DNA of 64,000 nt from Microbacterium salitolerans (GTDB taxonomy: Bacteria > Actinomycetota > Actinomycetes > Actinomycetales > Microbacteriaceae). Positions 52,572-61,300 of the stretch are shown piece by piece. The stretch is from positions 496,001 to 560,000 of the forward strand of contig NZ_JAHKSH010000001.1 of NCBI RefSeq assembly GCF_019720895.1, written 5' to 3'. The stretch's first letter is position 1. Every line of letters begins with the position of its first letter. Made by a program: the position numbers and the translations under genes. The notes below the pieces were generated by a model. The model was not told the origin of the DNA. It worked only from the letters and a program-made list of their open reading frames with translations, and ran no database searches.

Positions 52572-53798
52572 GTGCCCCGCTCGACCTTTCGCCGCATCGG
52601 GAAGATCCGCCTCGCGATCGACATCGTCTTCGCGGTCGTCTTCTTCGCCTTCGCGAGCGTCATCGGCGCCTTCGACGTCGAGTTCGCGCCGCTCGTCCCG
52701 CTCATCGCGGCGTTCATGTCGGCCGCCCTCGCGGTCCGGCGCCTGAACCCCGCCCTGTCGCTCGCGATCGCGTGGGTCGGCGCGATCGTGCAGATGCTGT
52801 TCGGGGCGCCGCCGCTCGCGTCCAACATCGCGATCTTCGGCGTGCTGTACGTCACGGCGGCGTACGGCTCGCGGCTCGTGATGTGGATCGGCCTCGCCTC
52901 CGCGGGCGTCGGGGCGCTGACGATCGCGCTGTATCTGCTCGCGATCGAGTGGCTGTTCACCGATCAGGAGCTGTGGCGCACGATCCTCATGCTCATGCCG
53001 ATCTTCGGCATGGCGCTGTTCGGGCTCGCGCTGTCGTGGACGGCGGGCGCCCTCGTCCGTGCACTGCGCCGCGCGCGAGAGAACCGCGAGGCGCAGTCGA
53101 CCGCGGAGGCCGAGGCGCGGGCCGAGCACGAGCGCGTGCGCATCGCGCGCGACATGCACGACGTCGTCGCCCATTCGCTCGCCGTGATCGTCGCGCAGGC
53201 CGATGGCGCGCGATACGCGGCGGCGGCGGATCCGTCGGTCGCGACCGGGTCGCTCGAGACGATCGGCCAGACGGCGCGCGCCGCGCTGTCCGACGTGCGC
53301 ATGCTGCTCGCTCAGCTGCGCCACCGCGAGGCCGAGGGGCCGCAGCCGACGATCGCCGACATCGATCCGCTGCTCGCGCAGGTGCGCCAGGCGGGCGTCG
53401 ACCTCGTTGTCGACATCGACCCGGCGCCGCAGGGAGACGTGCCCGCGGCCGTGCAGCTGGCCGTGTATCGGATCCTGCAGGAGGCCCTCACGAACGCGCT
53501 GCGGCATGGCGACGGCGGTGCCGTCGACGTCGCGCTCGCGTGGCATCCGGGGTCCGTCGACGTGATGATCCGCAACCCCGCCGCCGCGCGCCGCGAGCCG
53601 GAGCACGCGGGACACGGCATCATCGGAATGCGCGAACGCGCGCAGCTCGTGGGCGGGTCCCTCGATGTCGAGCGCCGCGCGGCAGCCTTCGTCGTGCAGG
53701 CGCGCATCCCGTGGGCGGTCCCGCGCCGGGAGGACGGGATCCCCGATCGGCCTGCCGCCGACGAACGGGGCGAACAGCGGGGAGGATGGCCTTCGTGA
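52572..53798 (+). CDS. Two-component sensor histidine kinase (HisKA_3, NarX/LiaS-like)
   Basis: Start taken at GTG 52572, six bases after TAGCGT (52560-52565); GTG 52566 is an alternative. 408 residues with about five membrane helices in the first 165, a linker helix, phosphorylation motif 'RIARDMHDVVAHSLAVIVAQADGAR' (HisKA_3 His), and ATPase motifs 'RILQEALTNALRHGDGG' and 'GHGIIGMRERAQLVGGSLDVE'. Pairs with the LuxR-type regulator it overlaps. The signal is unknown; a short extracytoplasmic region suggests sensing within the membrane. Confidence 0.92.
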   Translation: MPRSTFRRIGKIRLAIDIVFAVVFFAFASVIGAFDVEFAPLVPLIAAFMSAALAVRRLNPALSLAIAWVGAIVQMLFGAPPLASNIAIFGVLYVTAAYGSRLVMWIGLASAGVGALTIALYLLAIEWLFTDQELWRTILMLMPIFGMALFGLALSWTAGALVRALRRARENREAQSTAEAEARAEHERVRIARDMHDVVAHSLAVIVAQADGARYAAAADPSVATGSLETIGQTARAALSDVRMLLAQLRHREAEGPQPTIADIDPLLAQVRQAGVDLVVDIDPAPQGDVPAAVQLAVYRILQEALTNALRHGDGGAVDVALAWHPGSVDVMIRNPAAARREPEHAGHGIIGMRERAQLVGGSLDVERRAAAFVVQARIPWAVPRREDGIPDRPAADERGEQRGGWPS

Positions 53799-54445
53799 CC
53801 GAGACACCGGTGCGCGTCGCGCTCGTCGACGACCAGGAGCTGTTCCGCGCGGGCGTGCGCATGCTCATCGATTCCCAGCCTGATCTGCAGGTCGTCGGCG
53901 AAGCGGGAAACGGACGCGAGGCGATCGGGCTGGCGGAGAGGGTGCGCCCCGATATCGTCCTCATGGACATCCGCATGCCCGTGATGGACGGGCTCGAGGC
54001 GACGGCCGAGATCCTGCGGCGCGATGATCCGCCGCGTGTCGTGATGCTCACCACGTTCGATCTCGACGAGGCGGCCGCCCGCGCGATCCGGGGCGGCGCC
54101 AGCGGGTTCCTCCTGAAGGACGCCCAGCCCGAGTTCCTCCTCGCCGCCGTGCGCGGCGTGCACGCCGGATCCTCTGTGATCGCCGCGGGCGCGACGCGCG
54201 AGCTGTTCGCGCGATTCGCGAAGGAGACGCGACCGGTTCCAGCCGACTTCGAGCGCCTCACGGAGCGCGAGCGCGAGATCTTCGCTCTCGCCGTGCGGGG
54301 GCTCAACAACTCGGAGATCGCCGCGCGGGAGTTCCTCAGCGAGGCGACTGTGAAGACCCACGTCAGCCGGATCCTCGCGAAGCTCGGCATGCGCGACCGC
54401 GTGCAGCTCGTCGTCTTCGCCTACGATCACGGCCTCGCGGGCTGA
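53795..54445 (+). CDS. NarL/LuxR-type response regulator
   Basis: GTG 53795 overlaps the kinase stop and follows GGAGG by nine bases; ATG 53786 is an alternative. 216 residues: receiver with DD (VALVDDQE), phosphorylated Asp in DIVLMDIRMP, 'MLTTFD' Thr and 'FLLKDA' Lys; C-terminal LuxR HTH 'LTEREREIFALAVRGLNNSEIAAREFLSEATVKTHVSRILAKLGMRDRVQLVVFAYDHGLAG'. Likely controls the ABC exporter downstream. Its last 15 codons are duplicated at 54551-54595. Confidence 0.93.
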   Translation: MTETPVRVALVDDQELFRAGVRMLIDSQPDLQVVGEAGNGREAIGLAERVRPDIVLMDIRMPVMDGLEATAEILRRDDPPRVVMLTTFDLDEAAARAIRGGASGFLLKDAQPEFLLAAVRGVHAGSSVIAAGATRELFARFAKETRPVPADFERLTEREREIFALAVRGLNNSEIAAREFLSEATVKTHVSRILAKLGMRDRVQLVVFAYDHGLAG

Positions 54446-54457
54446 GGTCATCTGCCT

Positions 54458-54540
54458 CAACACAATGCAGTCGTTTCGGTGTCGAAATGCGGTGTAGACC
54501 GGTTTCCGGGGCCGCGGTCGGCTGGATTGACTGCGTTGTG
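54458..54540. repeat. Family B palindrome, copy B2
   Basis: Arms CAACACAATGCAGTC (54458-54472) and GATTGACTGCGTTGTG (54525-54540), one G-U pair. Confidence 0.8.
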
Positions 54541-54550
54541 CTGTCACGGT

Positions 54551-54595
54551 GTGCAGCTTGTCGTGTTCGCGTACGACCACCGGCTGGCGGGCTGA
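54551..54595 (+). pseudogene. Remnant of a paralogous response-regulator 3' end
   Basis: Reads VQLVVFAYDHRLAG then stop, against VQLVVFAYDHGLAG in the intact gene. Seven base differences: five are silent third-position changes, two fall in the Gly-to-Arg codon. That bias suggests the copy was once coding and is what is left of a deleted second gene. Confidence 0.7.
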
Positions 54596-54607
54596 GGTCT
54601 TCTGCGC

Positions 54608-54690
54608 CAACACAATGCAGTCGTTTCGGTGTCGGAACGGGCGAGGACCTGGTCTCTGGGGCGGATGCCGCCCGGATTGACTGCGTCATG
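54608..54690. repeat. Family B palindrome, copy B3
   Basis: Arms CAACACAATGCAGTC (54608-54622) and GATTGACTGCGTCATG (54675-54690). Second half of the 150-bp duplication. Confidence 0.75.
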
Positions 54691-54772
54691 CTGCGGGATC
54701 ATCCTGGAGGAGGACCTGGATCAGCCCATCGCCCGACGACGGGGCACCCGCGCGCTTCGTAGCGTCGAGGAC

Positions 54773-55540
54773 ATGCACAACACCACAGCCGGCAGCGGCC
54801 TCGCGGCGCGCGTCACTCACCTCCAGAAGATGTACGGATCGGGCGACGGATCCGTGCGCGCTCTCGACGACGTCAGCGTCGGGATCCGCCGCGGCGAGTT
54901 CACCGCGATCATGGGCCCGAGCGGATCCGGCAAGTCGACGCTGATGCACATCATGGCGGGACTCGACGCGCCGACGGGAGGGAAGGCGTGGATCGGCGAC
55001 ACCGAGATCACGGGCCTCGACGACCGCGACCTCACCCTCCTGCGTCGCCGCCGGGTGGGCTTCGTGTTCCAGGCCTTCAACCTCGTGCCCACCCTCGACG
55101 TGCGCGCGAACATCCTCCTGCCGTTCGATCTCGACGGCCGTGCCCCCACGGCGGAGGAGGACCAGCGGATCCGCGACCTCGTCGCCGCGCTCGGCCTCGG
55201 CGAGCGGCTGACGCACCGCCCGCACGAGCTGAGCGGCGGTCAGCAGCAGCGCGTCGCGATCGTGCGTGCGCTCGCGACGGGGCCGGATCTCGTCTTCGCG
55301 GACGAGCCGACCGGCAACCTCGACTCGCGCACGGGCCGCGAGGTGCTCGAGCTGCTGCGCCGCGCGAGCCGCGAGCGCGGGCAGAGCATCGCGATGGTCA
55401 CGCACGACCCGATCGCGGCGAGCTACGCCGATCGCGTGCTGTTCCTGGGCGACGGCCGCGTCGTCGCCGACAAGCCGCGTCAGACGCCGGATGAGATCTC
55501 GGCGCACATGCTGCGCACCGAACAGGAGCAGGCGGCATGA
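54773..55540 (+). CDS. ABC transporter ATP-binding protein, MacB/LolD type
   Basis: Start at MHNTTAGSG (54773), seven bases after TAGCGT (54760-54765). 255 residues: Walker A GPSGSGKST, 'VGFVFQAFNLVPTLDVRANILLPFDLDG' Q-loop of the MacB group, signature LSGGQQQRVAIVRA, Walker B LVFADEPTGNLD. Energises the FtsX-like permease encoded next (ATGA overlap). With the two-component system upstream this resembles antimicrobial-peptide detoxification modules. Confidence 0.93.
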   Translation: MHNTTAGSGLAARVTHLQKMYGSGDGSVRALDDVSVGIRRGEFTAIMGPSGSGKSTLMHIMAGLDAPTGGKAWIGDTEITGLDDRDLTLLRRRRVGFVFQAFNLVPTLDVRANILLPFDLDGRAPTAEEDQRIRDLVAALGLGERLTHRPHELSGGQQQRVAIVRALATGPDLVFADEPTGNLDSRTGREVLELLRRASRERGQSIAMVTHDPIAASYADRVLFLGDGRVVADKPRQTPDEISAHMLRTEQEQAA

Positions 55541-56970
55541 CGGCGATCGCTCTCGGCGCGCCCGCGCGGCGCGTGTCGCTCGGCTTCCTGCGCGAGCGCG
55601 GCATGGGCGCGAGCATCCTCGTCGCCGCCCTGTCGTCGGCGTTCGGCGTCACGCTGCTGGCGACCACGGCGTACATCGGGTTCCTCGCGAAGTCGACCCT
55701 CGGCGAGGGCGGCACGGTCACGCTCATGGTCGGCGTGCTCAGCGTCCTGTTCATCGTCATCGCGATGTACGTCGGCGCGATCGTCACGGCCAACACGTTC
55801 TCGACCATCGTCGCGGGGCGCACGCGCCGCATCGCCCTCCTGCGCCTCATCGGCGCGACTGCGCGCTCGGAGCGTCGCCGCGTCGCAGGTCAGGGCCTCG
55901 TCGTCGGCGCGCTCGGTGCGGCGATCGGGATGGTCGTGGGCGTCGGACTCGCCTTCGCCGGCACGGCGGCGGCGGGGGCGATCCTCGACGCGCCCGCGTA
56001 CCGCGACGCGTTCCAGGCGTGGATGCTGCTGCCCGCGGCGGCGGTCGTGCTGACGACGTGGCTCGCGGCATGGGGCGGCTCGCGCCGCGTCCTGTCCGTG
56101 ACCCCGCTCGAGGCGCTCGGAGGATCCGTCGAGCGCACGCACGAGGAGACGGGCGGTGCGTCCGGGCGCAGCGGCGTCGCGATCGTGATCGGCCTGCTCG
56201 GAGTCCTCCTGCTCGTCGGGGGCGTCTTCGCGGGGCTGTTCACGCCGCTCGGCGTCGTGATCGCGTTCGGCGGCGGACTGCTGTCGTTCACGGCGCTCGT
56301 GATGGGAGCCACGGCCGTCATGCCCCCCGTCCTGCGTCTGGTCGGCCGCGCCTTCGGCGGATCCGCGACGTCCCGCATGGCCGCGGAGAACGCGCTGCGC
56401 TACCCGGAGCGGTCGAGTCGCATGGCGATCGGCGTCGTCGTCGGCGTCACGCTCGTGACGATGTTCGCCGTGGCGAGCGAGACGCTCAAGACCGTGGTCC
56501 TGCGCGGATACTCGTCCGAGGAGGCCGACGCGCTCGGCTTCTCGGCGTTCCTCGACCTGTTCTCGGGCGTCATGATGGGCCTCGTCGCGTTCTCGGCGAT
56601 CATCGCGGCGGTGGGCCTCGTCAACCTCCTGACGATCGGTGTCGTGCAGCGCCGCACCGAGCTCGGACTGCTCCGGGCGCTCGGTCTGTCGAGCGGGCAG
56701 ATCCGCGGCATGGTGCTGCTCGAGGCGGCGCACATCACGATCGCGTCGACCGCGCTGGGCCTCGTGCTCGGCACCGTCTACGGCTGGGCGGGCGCGCAGT
56801 CGACGCTGGGATCCCTGCCCGAGGGCGGGATCCTGGTGCTGCCGGCGGTCCCGTGGATCCCCGTGACGATCGTCATCGTCGCGATGGCGGCGCTGACGCT
56901 CATCGCCGCCGTCGCCCCCACCCGTCTCGCGACCCGCATCTCCCCGGTCGAGGCCCTCGCGGTCGGGTGA
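55537..56970 (+). CDS. FtsX-like ABC permease (MacB-type, two FtsX domains)
   Basis: 477 residues with eight membrane helices in two FtsX blocks: 'AYIGFLAKSTLGEGGTVTLMVGVLSVLFIVIAMYVGAIVTANTF...' and 'VMMGLVAFSAIIAAVGLVNLLTIGVVQRRTELGLLRALGLSSGQIRGMVLLEA'. The 'RRTELGLLRALGLS' segment is the FtsX/MacB hallmark. Large extracellular loops of true MacB are short here. Works with the ATPase before it to export a lipophilic or peptide compound; ends before palindrome D3. Confidence 0.9.
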   Translation: MTAIALGAPARRVSLGFLRERGMGASILVAALSSAFGVTLLATTAYIGFLAKSTLGEGGTVTLMVGVLSVLFIVIAMYVGAIVTANTFSTIVAGRTRRIALLRLIGATARSERRRVAGQGLVVGALGAAIGMVVGVGLAFAGTAAAGAILDAPAYRDAFQAWMLLPAAAVVLTTWLAAWGGSRRVLSVTPLEALGGSVERTHEETGGASGRSGVAIVIGLLGVLLLVGGVFAGLFTPLGVVIAFGGGLLSFTALVMGATAVMPPVLRLVGRAFGGSATSRMAAENALRYPERSSRMAIGVVVGVTLVTMFAVASETLKTVVLRGYSSEEADALGFSAFLDLFSGVMMGLVAFSAIIAAVGLVNLLTIGVVQRRTELGLLRALGLSSGQIRGMVLLEAAHITIASTALGLVLGTVYGWAGAQSTLGSLPEGGILVLPAVPWIPVTIVIVAMAALTLIAAVAPTRLATRISPVEALAVG

Positions 56971-56983
56971 GGCGCGTGCGCTC

Positions 56984-57051
56984 GTGAGGAGATGTGCGCT
57001 CGGGAGGACGGATCCCCGTGTGGGGATCCTCGGAAGTGCACATCTCCTCAC
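56984..57051. repeat. Family D palindrome, copy D3
   Basis: GTGAGGAGATGTGC (56984-56997) and GCACATCTCCTCAC (57038-57051), perfect; inner GGATCCCC/GGGGATCC also perfect. Lies between convergent genes. Confidence 0.9.
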
Positions 57052-57134
57052 CGGGGCACGGTTTTCCGCGGACGGCGAAGCCGGATCCGCCCAGAAGGAA
57101 TTTTGAAACTGGCCGCCCTTCTGGCGGTCAGGCT

Positions 57135-58067
57135 TCAATCGATGTGCGGCATGGCGTGCGGATCCTCGAACACGGCGGTCGCGTCGTGGAACGCCTGGGC
57201 GAGGGCGTCGCGCACGGCGATGATGCCTTTGGAATCGCGTGAGGACTCGCGTGCGGCGGTGAAGATCTCGCGGCTGGCGGATCCGGGCAGGTCGATGAGG
57301 CGCACGGGGCTCTCATCTCCGGCGAGGAGCAGTTCGGGCAGGAGGCCGACGGCATGCCCGGATGAGATGAGGCGCACCTGCGCGAGGAGGTCGGCGGCGC
57401 TGTAGCGCACGTCGGGTTCGAACCCGGCGTGGCGGCACTGCTGCACCGACCAGGTGCGCACGGCGGTGCCGATGGGCTCCATCACCCATGGGACGTCGTG
57501 CGCGTCGCTCAGGGAGCGGACGGGGGAGTCCGGACTGACGGCGAGGCGGATCGGGTCGTGCCCGAGCGTCACGCGGTCGAGGCCGGCACGGCGCTCGCGG
57601 GTGTGCCCGGGGTACTGCTCGGCGATGACGAGGTCGAAGCCGCGGGCCTCCACCTCGAACAGGCCCTCCTCGGGCGGCAGCACCCAGGCCTCGACGCGCA
57701 TGCCGGGGTGGGTGACGGCGAGCATGTCGAGCATGCGGGGGAGGAGGGCGCGGGCCGACGTCTGCAGCGCGGCGATGCGCACGGGCGCCGGCATGGGGTT
57801 GTCGATGTCGATCTCGGCGCGTGCGTGCTCTTCGAGAGCGAGGATCTGCGAGGCGTGGGCGGCGACGGTCTCGCCCTGCGCGGTGAGCCTCACACGGCGC
57901 CCGTCGGCCTGCAGGAGGGGCGCGCCGACTTCGCGCTCGAGCTGCGCGAGCTGCTGGGAGACGGTCGACGGGGAGTAGCTCAGCGCCGTTGCGACGGCTG
58001 TGATGGTGCCGCGCAGCTGCAACTCCCGCAGGAGGAGCAGACGGTGGGTGCTCCAGCCCGTGCTCAT
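57135..58067 (-). CDS. LysR-type regulator divergent from putA
   Basis: 310 residues, ATG at 58067 six bases from a minus-strand TACTGT (58074-58079). HTH 'LLLLRELQLRGTITAVATALSYSPSTVSQQLAQLEREVGAPLL', then an effector domain ('PVRIAALQTSARALLPRML', 'GFDLVIAEQYPG', 'VRLISSGHAVGLLPELLL'). Position, back to back with putA over a 264-bp gap, suggests it controls proline use, perhaps with proline as effector. Confidence 0.9.
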   Translation of the reverse strand: MSTGWSTHRLLLLRELQLRGTITAVATALSYSPSTVSQQLAQLEREVGAPLLQADGRRVRLTAQGETVAAHASQILALEEHARAEIDIDNPMPAPVRIAALQTSARALLPRMLDMLAVTHPGMRVEAWVLPPEEGLFEVEARGFDLVIAEQYPGHTRERRAGLDRVTLGHDPIRLAVSPDSPVRSLSDAHDVPWVMEPIGTAVRTWSVQQCRHAGFEPDVRYSAADLLAQVRLISSGHAVGLLPELLLAGDESPVRLIDLPGSASREIFTAARESSRDSKGIIAVRDALAQAFHDATAVFEDPHAMPHID

Positions 58068-58232
58068 GCTTCGACAGTAGCGAACGGATCTGTTCGAGTT
58101 CACGGGGTGTTTCCCTGCGATTCCGGGACGCACCATGGGGTGACGGCGTTCGCAGTGACGGGGCGCCGGGGGAGGCTCCGTGCGTCGCCAGAGGCGCCGT
58201 ACGGTCGCTCCCGTAGCACCTGGTCGCAAACG

Positions 58233-58261
58233 TTCGAAGTTGTCGAATGGATCCCTTCGAA
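58233..58261. promoter_or_regulatory. Paired TTCGAA palindromes in the LysR-putA gap
   Basis: TTCGAA at 58233-58238 and 58256-58261, 23 bp apart, with a related TCGAA-like element between. Possible binding sites of the divergent LysR protein; no other clear element in the gap apart from its -10 and the putA ribosome site. Confidence 0.4.
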
Positions 58262-58331
58262 ACTGTGTGCTTTACCTCAAGGTCGAGAGCACGCACGATG
58301 GGGAGACCGAGACCCGAAAGAGGTGAACTTC

Positions 58332-61300
58332 ATGACCATCGAGCCGCGAAACCACACGCCGTTCCAGGCCACTGACACAGCAGGCGCCGCCATCCATACC
58401 GGGATCGACGTCGCCCTCGCCGACCAGGCCATCGCGCAGGTGCGCACGTGGCTCGAGGACGCACGTCACGAGAAGAGCGACGCCGCCGCGAAGAACCTCG
58501 CCGGCGTGCTCAGTGACCCAAAGGGCCTCGACTTCGCCGTCGGATTCGTCGACGGCGTCATCCAGCCCGAGGACAACGCGGTCGCGGCGCGCAACTTCCA
58601 GCGCGTCAGCCACGACGTCCCGAAGTTCCTCCCCCTTCCGCTGCGGGGCCTCGTGCGCCTCGGCGGAGCCGTGGCCACGACGTTCCCCGGCATCGTCGTC
58701 CCCATCGCCCGCCGCGTGCTGCGCGAGATGGTGCGTCACCTCATCGTCGACGCGACGCCGCACAAGCTCGGCCCGGCGCTCGCCGACATCGCCAAGCCCG
58801 GCACGCGCCTCAACGTCAACCTCCTCGGCGAGGCGATCCTCGGCCAGCGCGAGGCCGACAAGCGCGTCGCGAACACGATCCGCCTCATCGAGCGCGCCGA
58901 CGTCGACTACATCTCGATCAAGGTCTCCTCGACCGTGGCCCCGCACAGCCTGTGGGCGCACGAGCAGGCCGTCGCCCATGCGGTCGAGGCGCTCGCGCCC
59001 GTGTACCGCGCGGCGCGCGACAACGACACCTTCCTCAACCTCGACATGGAGGAGTACAAGGATCTCGACCTGACGCTCGACGTCTTCCAGACGATCCTCG
59101 ACCGCGAGGAGTTCCATGGTGTGCGCGCGGGCATCGTGCTGCAGGCCTACCTCCCCGACAGCCTTGCGGCCATGATCCGCCTGCAGGAGTGGGCGGCGAC
59201 GCGCGTCGCGAGCGGCGGATCCCCCATCAAGGTGCGCGTCGTGAAGGGTGCGAACCTGCCGATGGAGCAGGTCGACGCCGAGACGCACGACTGGCCGCTG
59301 GCGACGTGGCCGTCGAAGCAGCACACCGACGCCGGCTACAAGCAGGTGCTCGACTACGCGCTCACGCCCGAGCACATCGCGAACGTGCACATCGGCATCG
59401 CCGGTCACAATCTGTTCGACGTCGCGCTCGCGAAGCTGCTCGCGGAGCGCCGCGGGATCCAGGTCCAGAAGGGATCCGGTGTCGAGTTCGAGATGCTGCT
59501 CGGCATGGCCACGCAGCAGGCCGCGGTCGTGCGCCGCGACGTGGGCGAGCTGCTGCTCTACACGCCCGTCGTCCTCCCCGCCGAGTTCGATGTCGCGATC
59601 GCGTACCTCATCCGACGCCTCGAAGAGGGCGCGAGCTCCGATAACTTCATGTCGGCCGTGTTCGAGCTCGACCGCAACGAGCAGCTGTTCCTCCGCGAGA
59701 AGGAGCGCTTCCTCACCTCGATCGAGATGATGCCGACCGAGGTGCCGACGCCCAACCGCGTCATGGACCGCGCGCAGCCGCAGCCCGAGGGGCCTCGCGG
59801 CGAGTTCCACGGCACACCCGACACGGATCCGGCCGTGGCCGCGAACCGCGACTGGGCCGCAGGGATCCGCTCGCGCATGGAGGCATCCGACCTCGGCGTG
59901 CAGGCGCTCGAGGAGAACACGATCCGCGAGTCCGCCGAGCTCGAGACGCTCATCGAGGGTGCCCGTGCCGCGGCCGACGCCTGGACGGCCCGCCCGCTGG
60001 CCGAGCGCGTGGAGATCCTCCACCGCGCCGGCGACATCCTGGAGCGGCGTCGCGCCGACCTGCTCGAGGTCATGGGATCCGAGTGCGGCAAGGTCGTCGA
60101 GCAGGGCGATCCCGAGGTGAGCGAGGCGATCGACTTCGCGCACTACTACGCCGCGAGCGCCGAGAAGCTCCCCGCCGTCGACGGCGCCGAGTACGCACCC
60201 GCGAAGGTCACGGCCGTCATCCCGCCGTGGAACTTCCCGGCCGCGATCCCGGCCGGAGGCGTCCTCGCGGCGCTCGCCAGCGGATCAGCCGTCGTCTTCA
60301 AGCCCGCCCGCCAGGCCGCCCGCACGGGCGCCGTGATCGCGGAGGCGCTCTGGGAGGCCGGGGTGCCGCGCGATGTCCTGCGGCTGGTGCGGCTCGAGGG
60401 CCGCGAGCTGGGATCCCAGCTGCTGTCGCACGAGTCGGTCGAGCAGGCGATCCTCACGGGCGCGTACGAGACGGCCGAGCTGTTCCGCTCGTTCCGCCCC
60501 GACCTGCCGCTCCTCGCCGAGACGAGCGGGAAGAACGCGCTCATCGTCACGCCGAGCGCCGACTTCGACCTCGCGGCAAAGGACGCCGCGTACTCGGCGT
60601 TCGGACACGCCGGCCAGAAGTGCTCCGCCGCGTCCCTCATCGTCCTCGTCGGATCCGTCGCCAAGAGCGAGCGTTTCCGTCGCCAGCTGCTCGACGCGAT
60701 CGACGGCTACGAAGTGGGCATGCCGTGGACCGAGGGAGCGCGGATCGGCCCGATCATCGCGCCTGCCGAGGACAAGCTCCTGCGCGGTCTGACCGAGCTC
60801 GAGCCCGGCCAGAAGTGGCTGCTCGAGCCGAAGCAGCTTGGCGACGCGCTCTGGACGCCGGGTCTGCGCGAGGGCGTGAAGCCAGGTTCCGAGTTCCACA
60901 TGACCGAGTACTTCGGGCCGGTCGCGGGCATCATCGCGGCCGAGACGCTCGAGGAGGCGATCGAGATCGTCAACGCGGTCGAGTACGGCCTCACCTCGGG
61001 TCTGCACTCGCTCGACGTCGACGAGATCCAGCAGTGGCTCGGATCAGTGCAGGCGGGCAACGCCTACATCAACCGGGTGATCACGGGCGCCATCGTGCAG
61101 CGTCAGCCCTTCGGCGGCTGGAAGAAGTCGGCGGTCGGCGCCGGCACCAAGGCCGGCGGGCCGAGCTACCTGTTCGGCCTCGGCACGTGGACCGACGCGC
61201 CCGTCGCGACGGGGCACCTCGCCGACGCGGCGACGCGCCGCGCGATCAAGGCCGTGCCCGCGACGGACCAGGCGTGGCTCGAGGGGGCGCTCAGCACCGA

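Larger units (their letters stand above)
54401..54700 (+). repeat. Tandem 150-bp duplication holding a response-regulator tail and a family B palindrome
   Basis: 54401-54550 and 54551-54700 align at an exact 150-bp offset with no gaps. Each holds the end of a response regulator, a spacer, and a GCAGTC palindrome (left arms at 54458 and 54608). Similarity drops upstream of 54401 and downstream of 54700. Confidence 0.85.
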
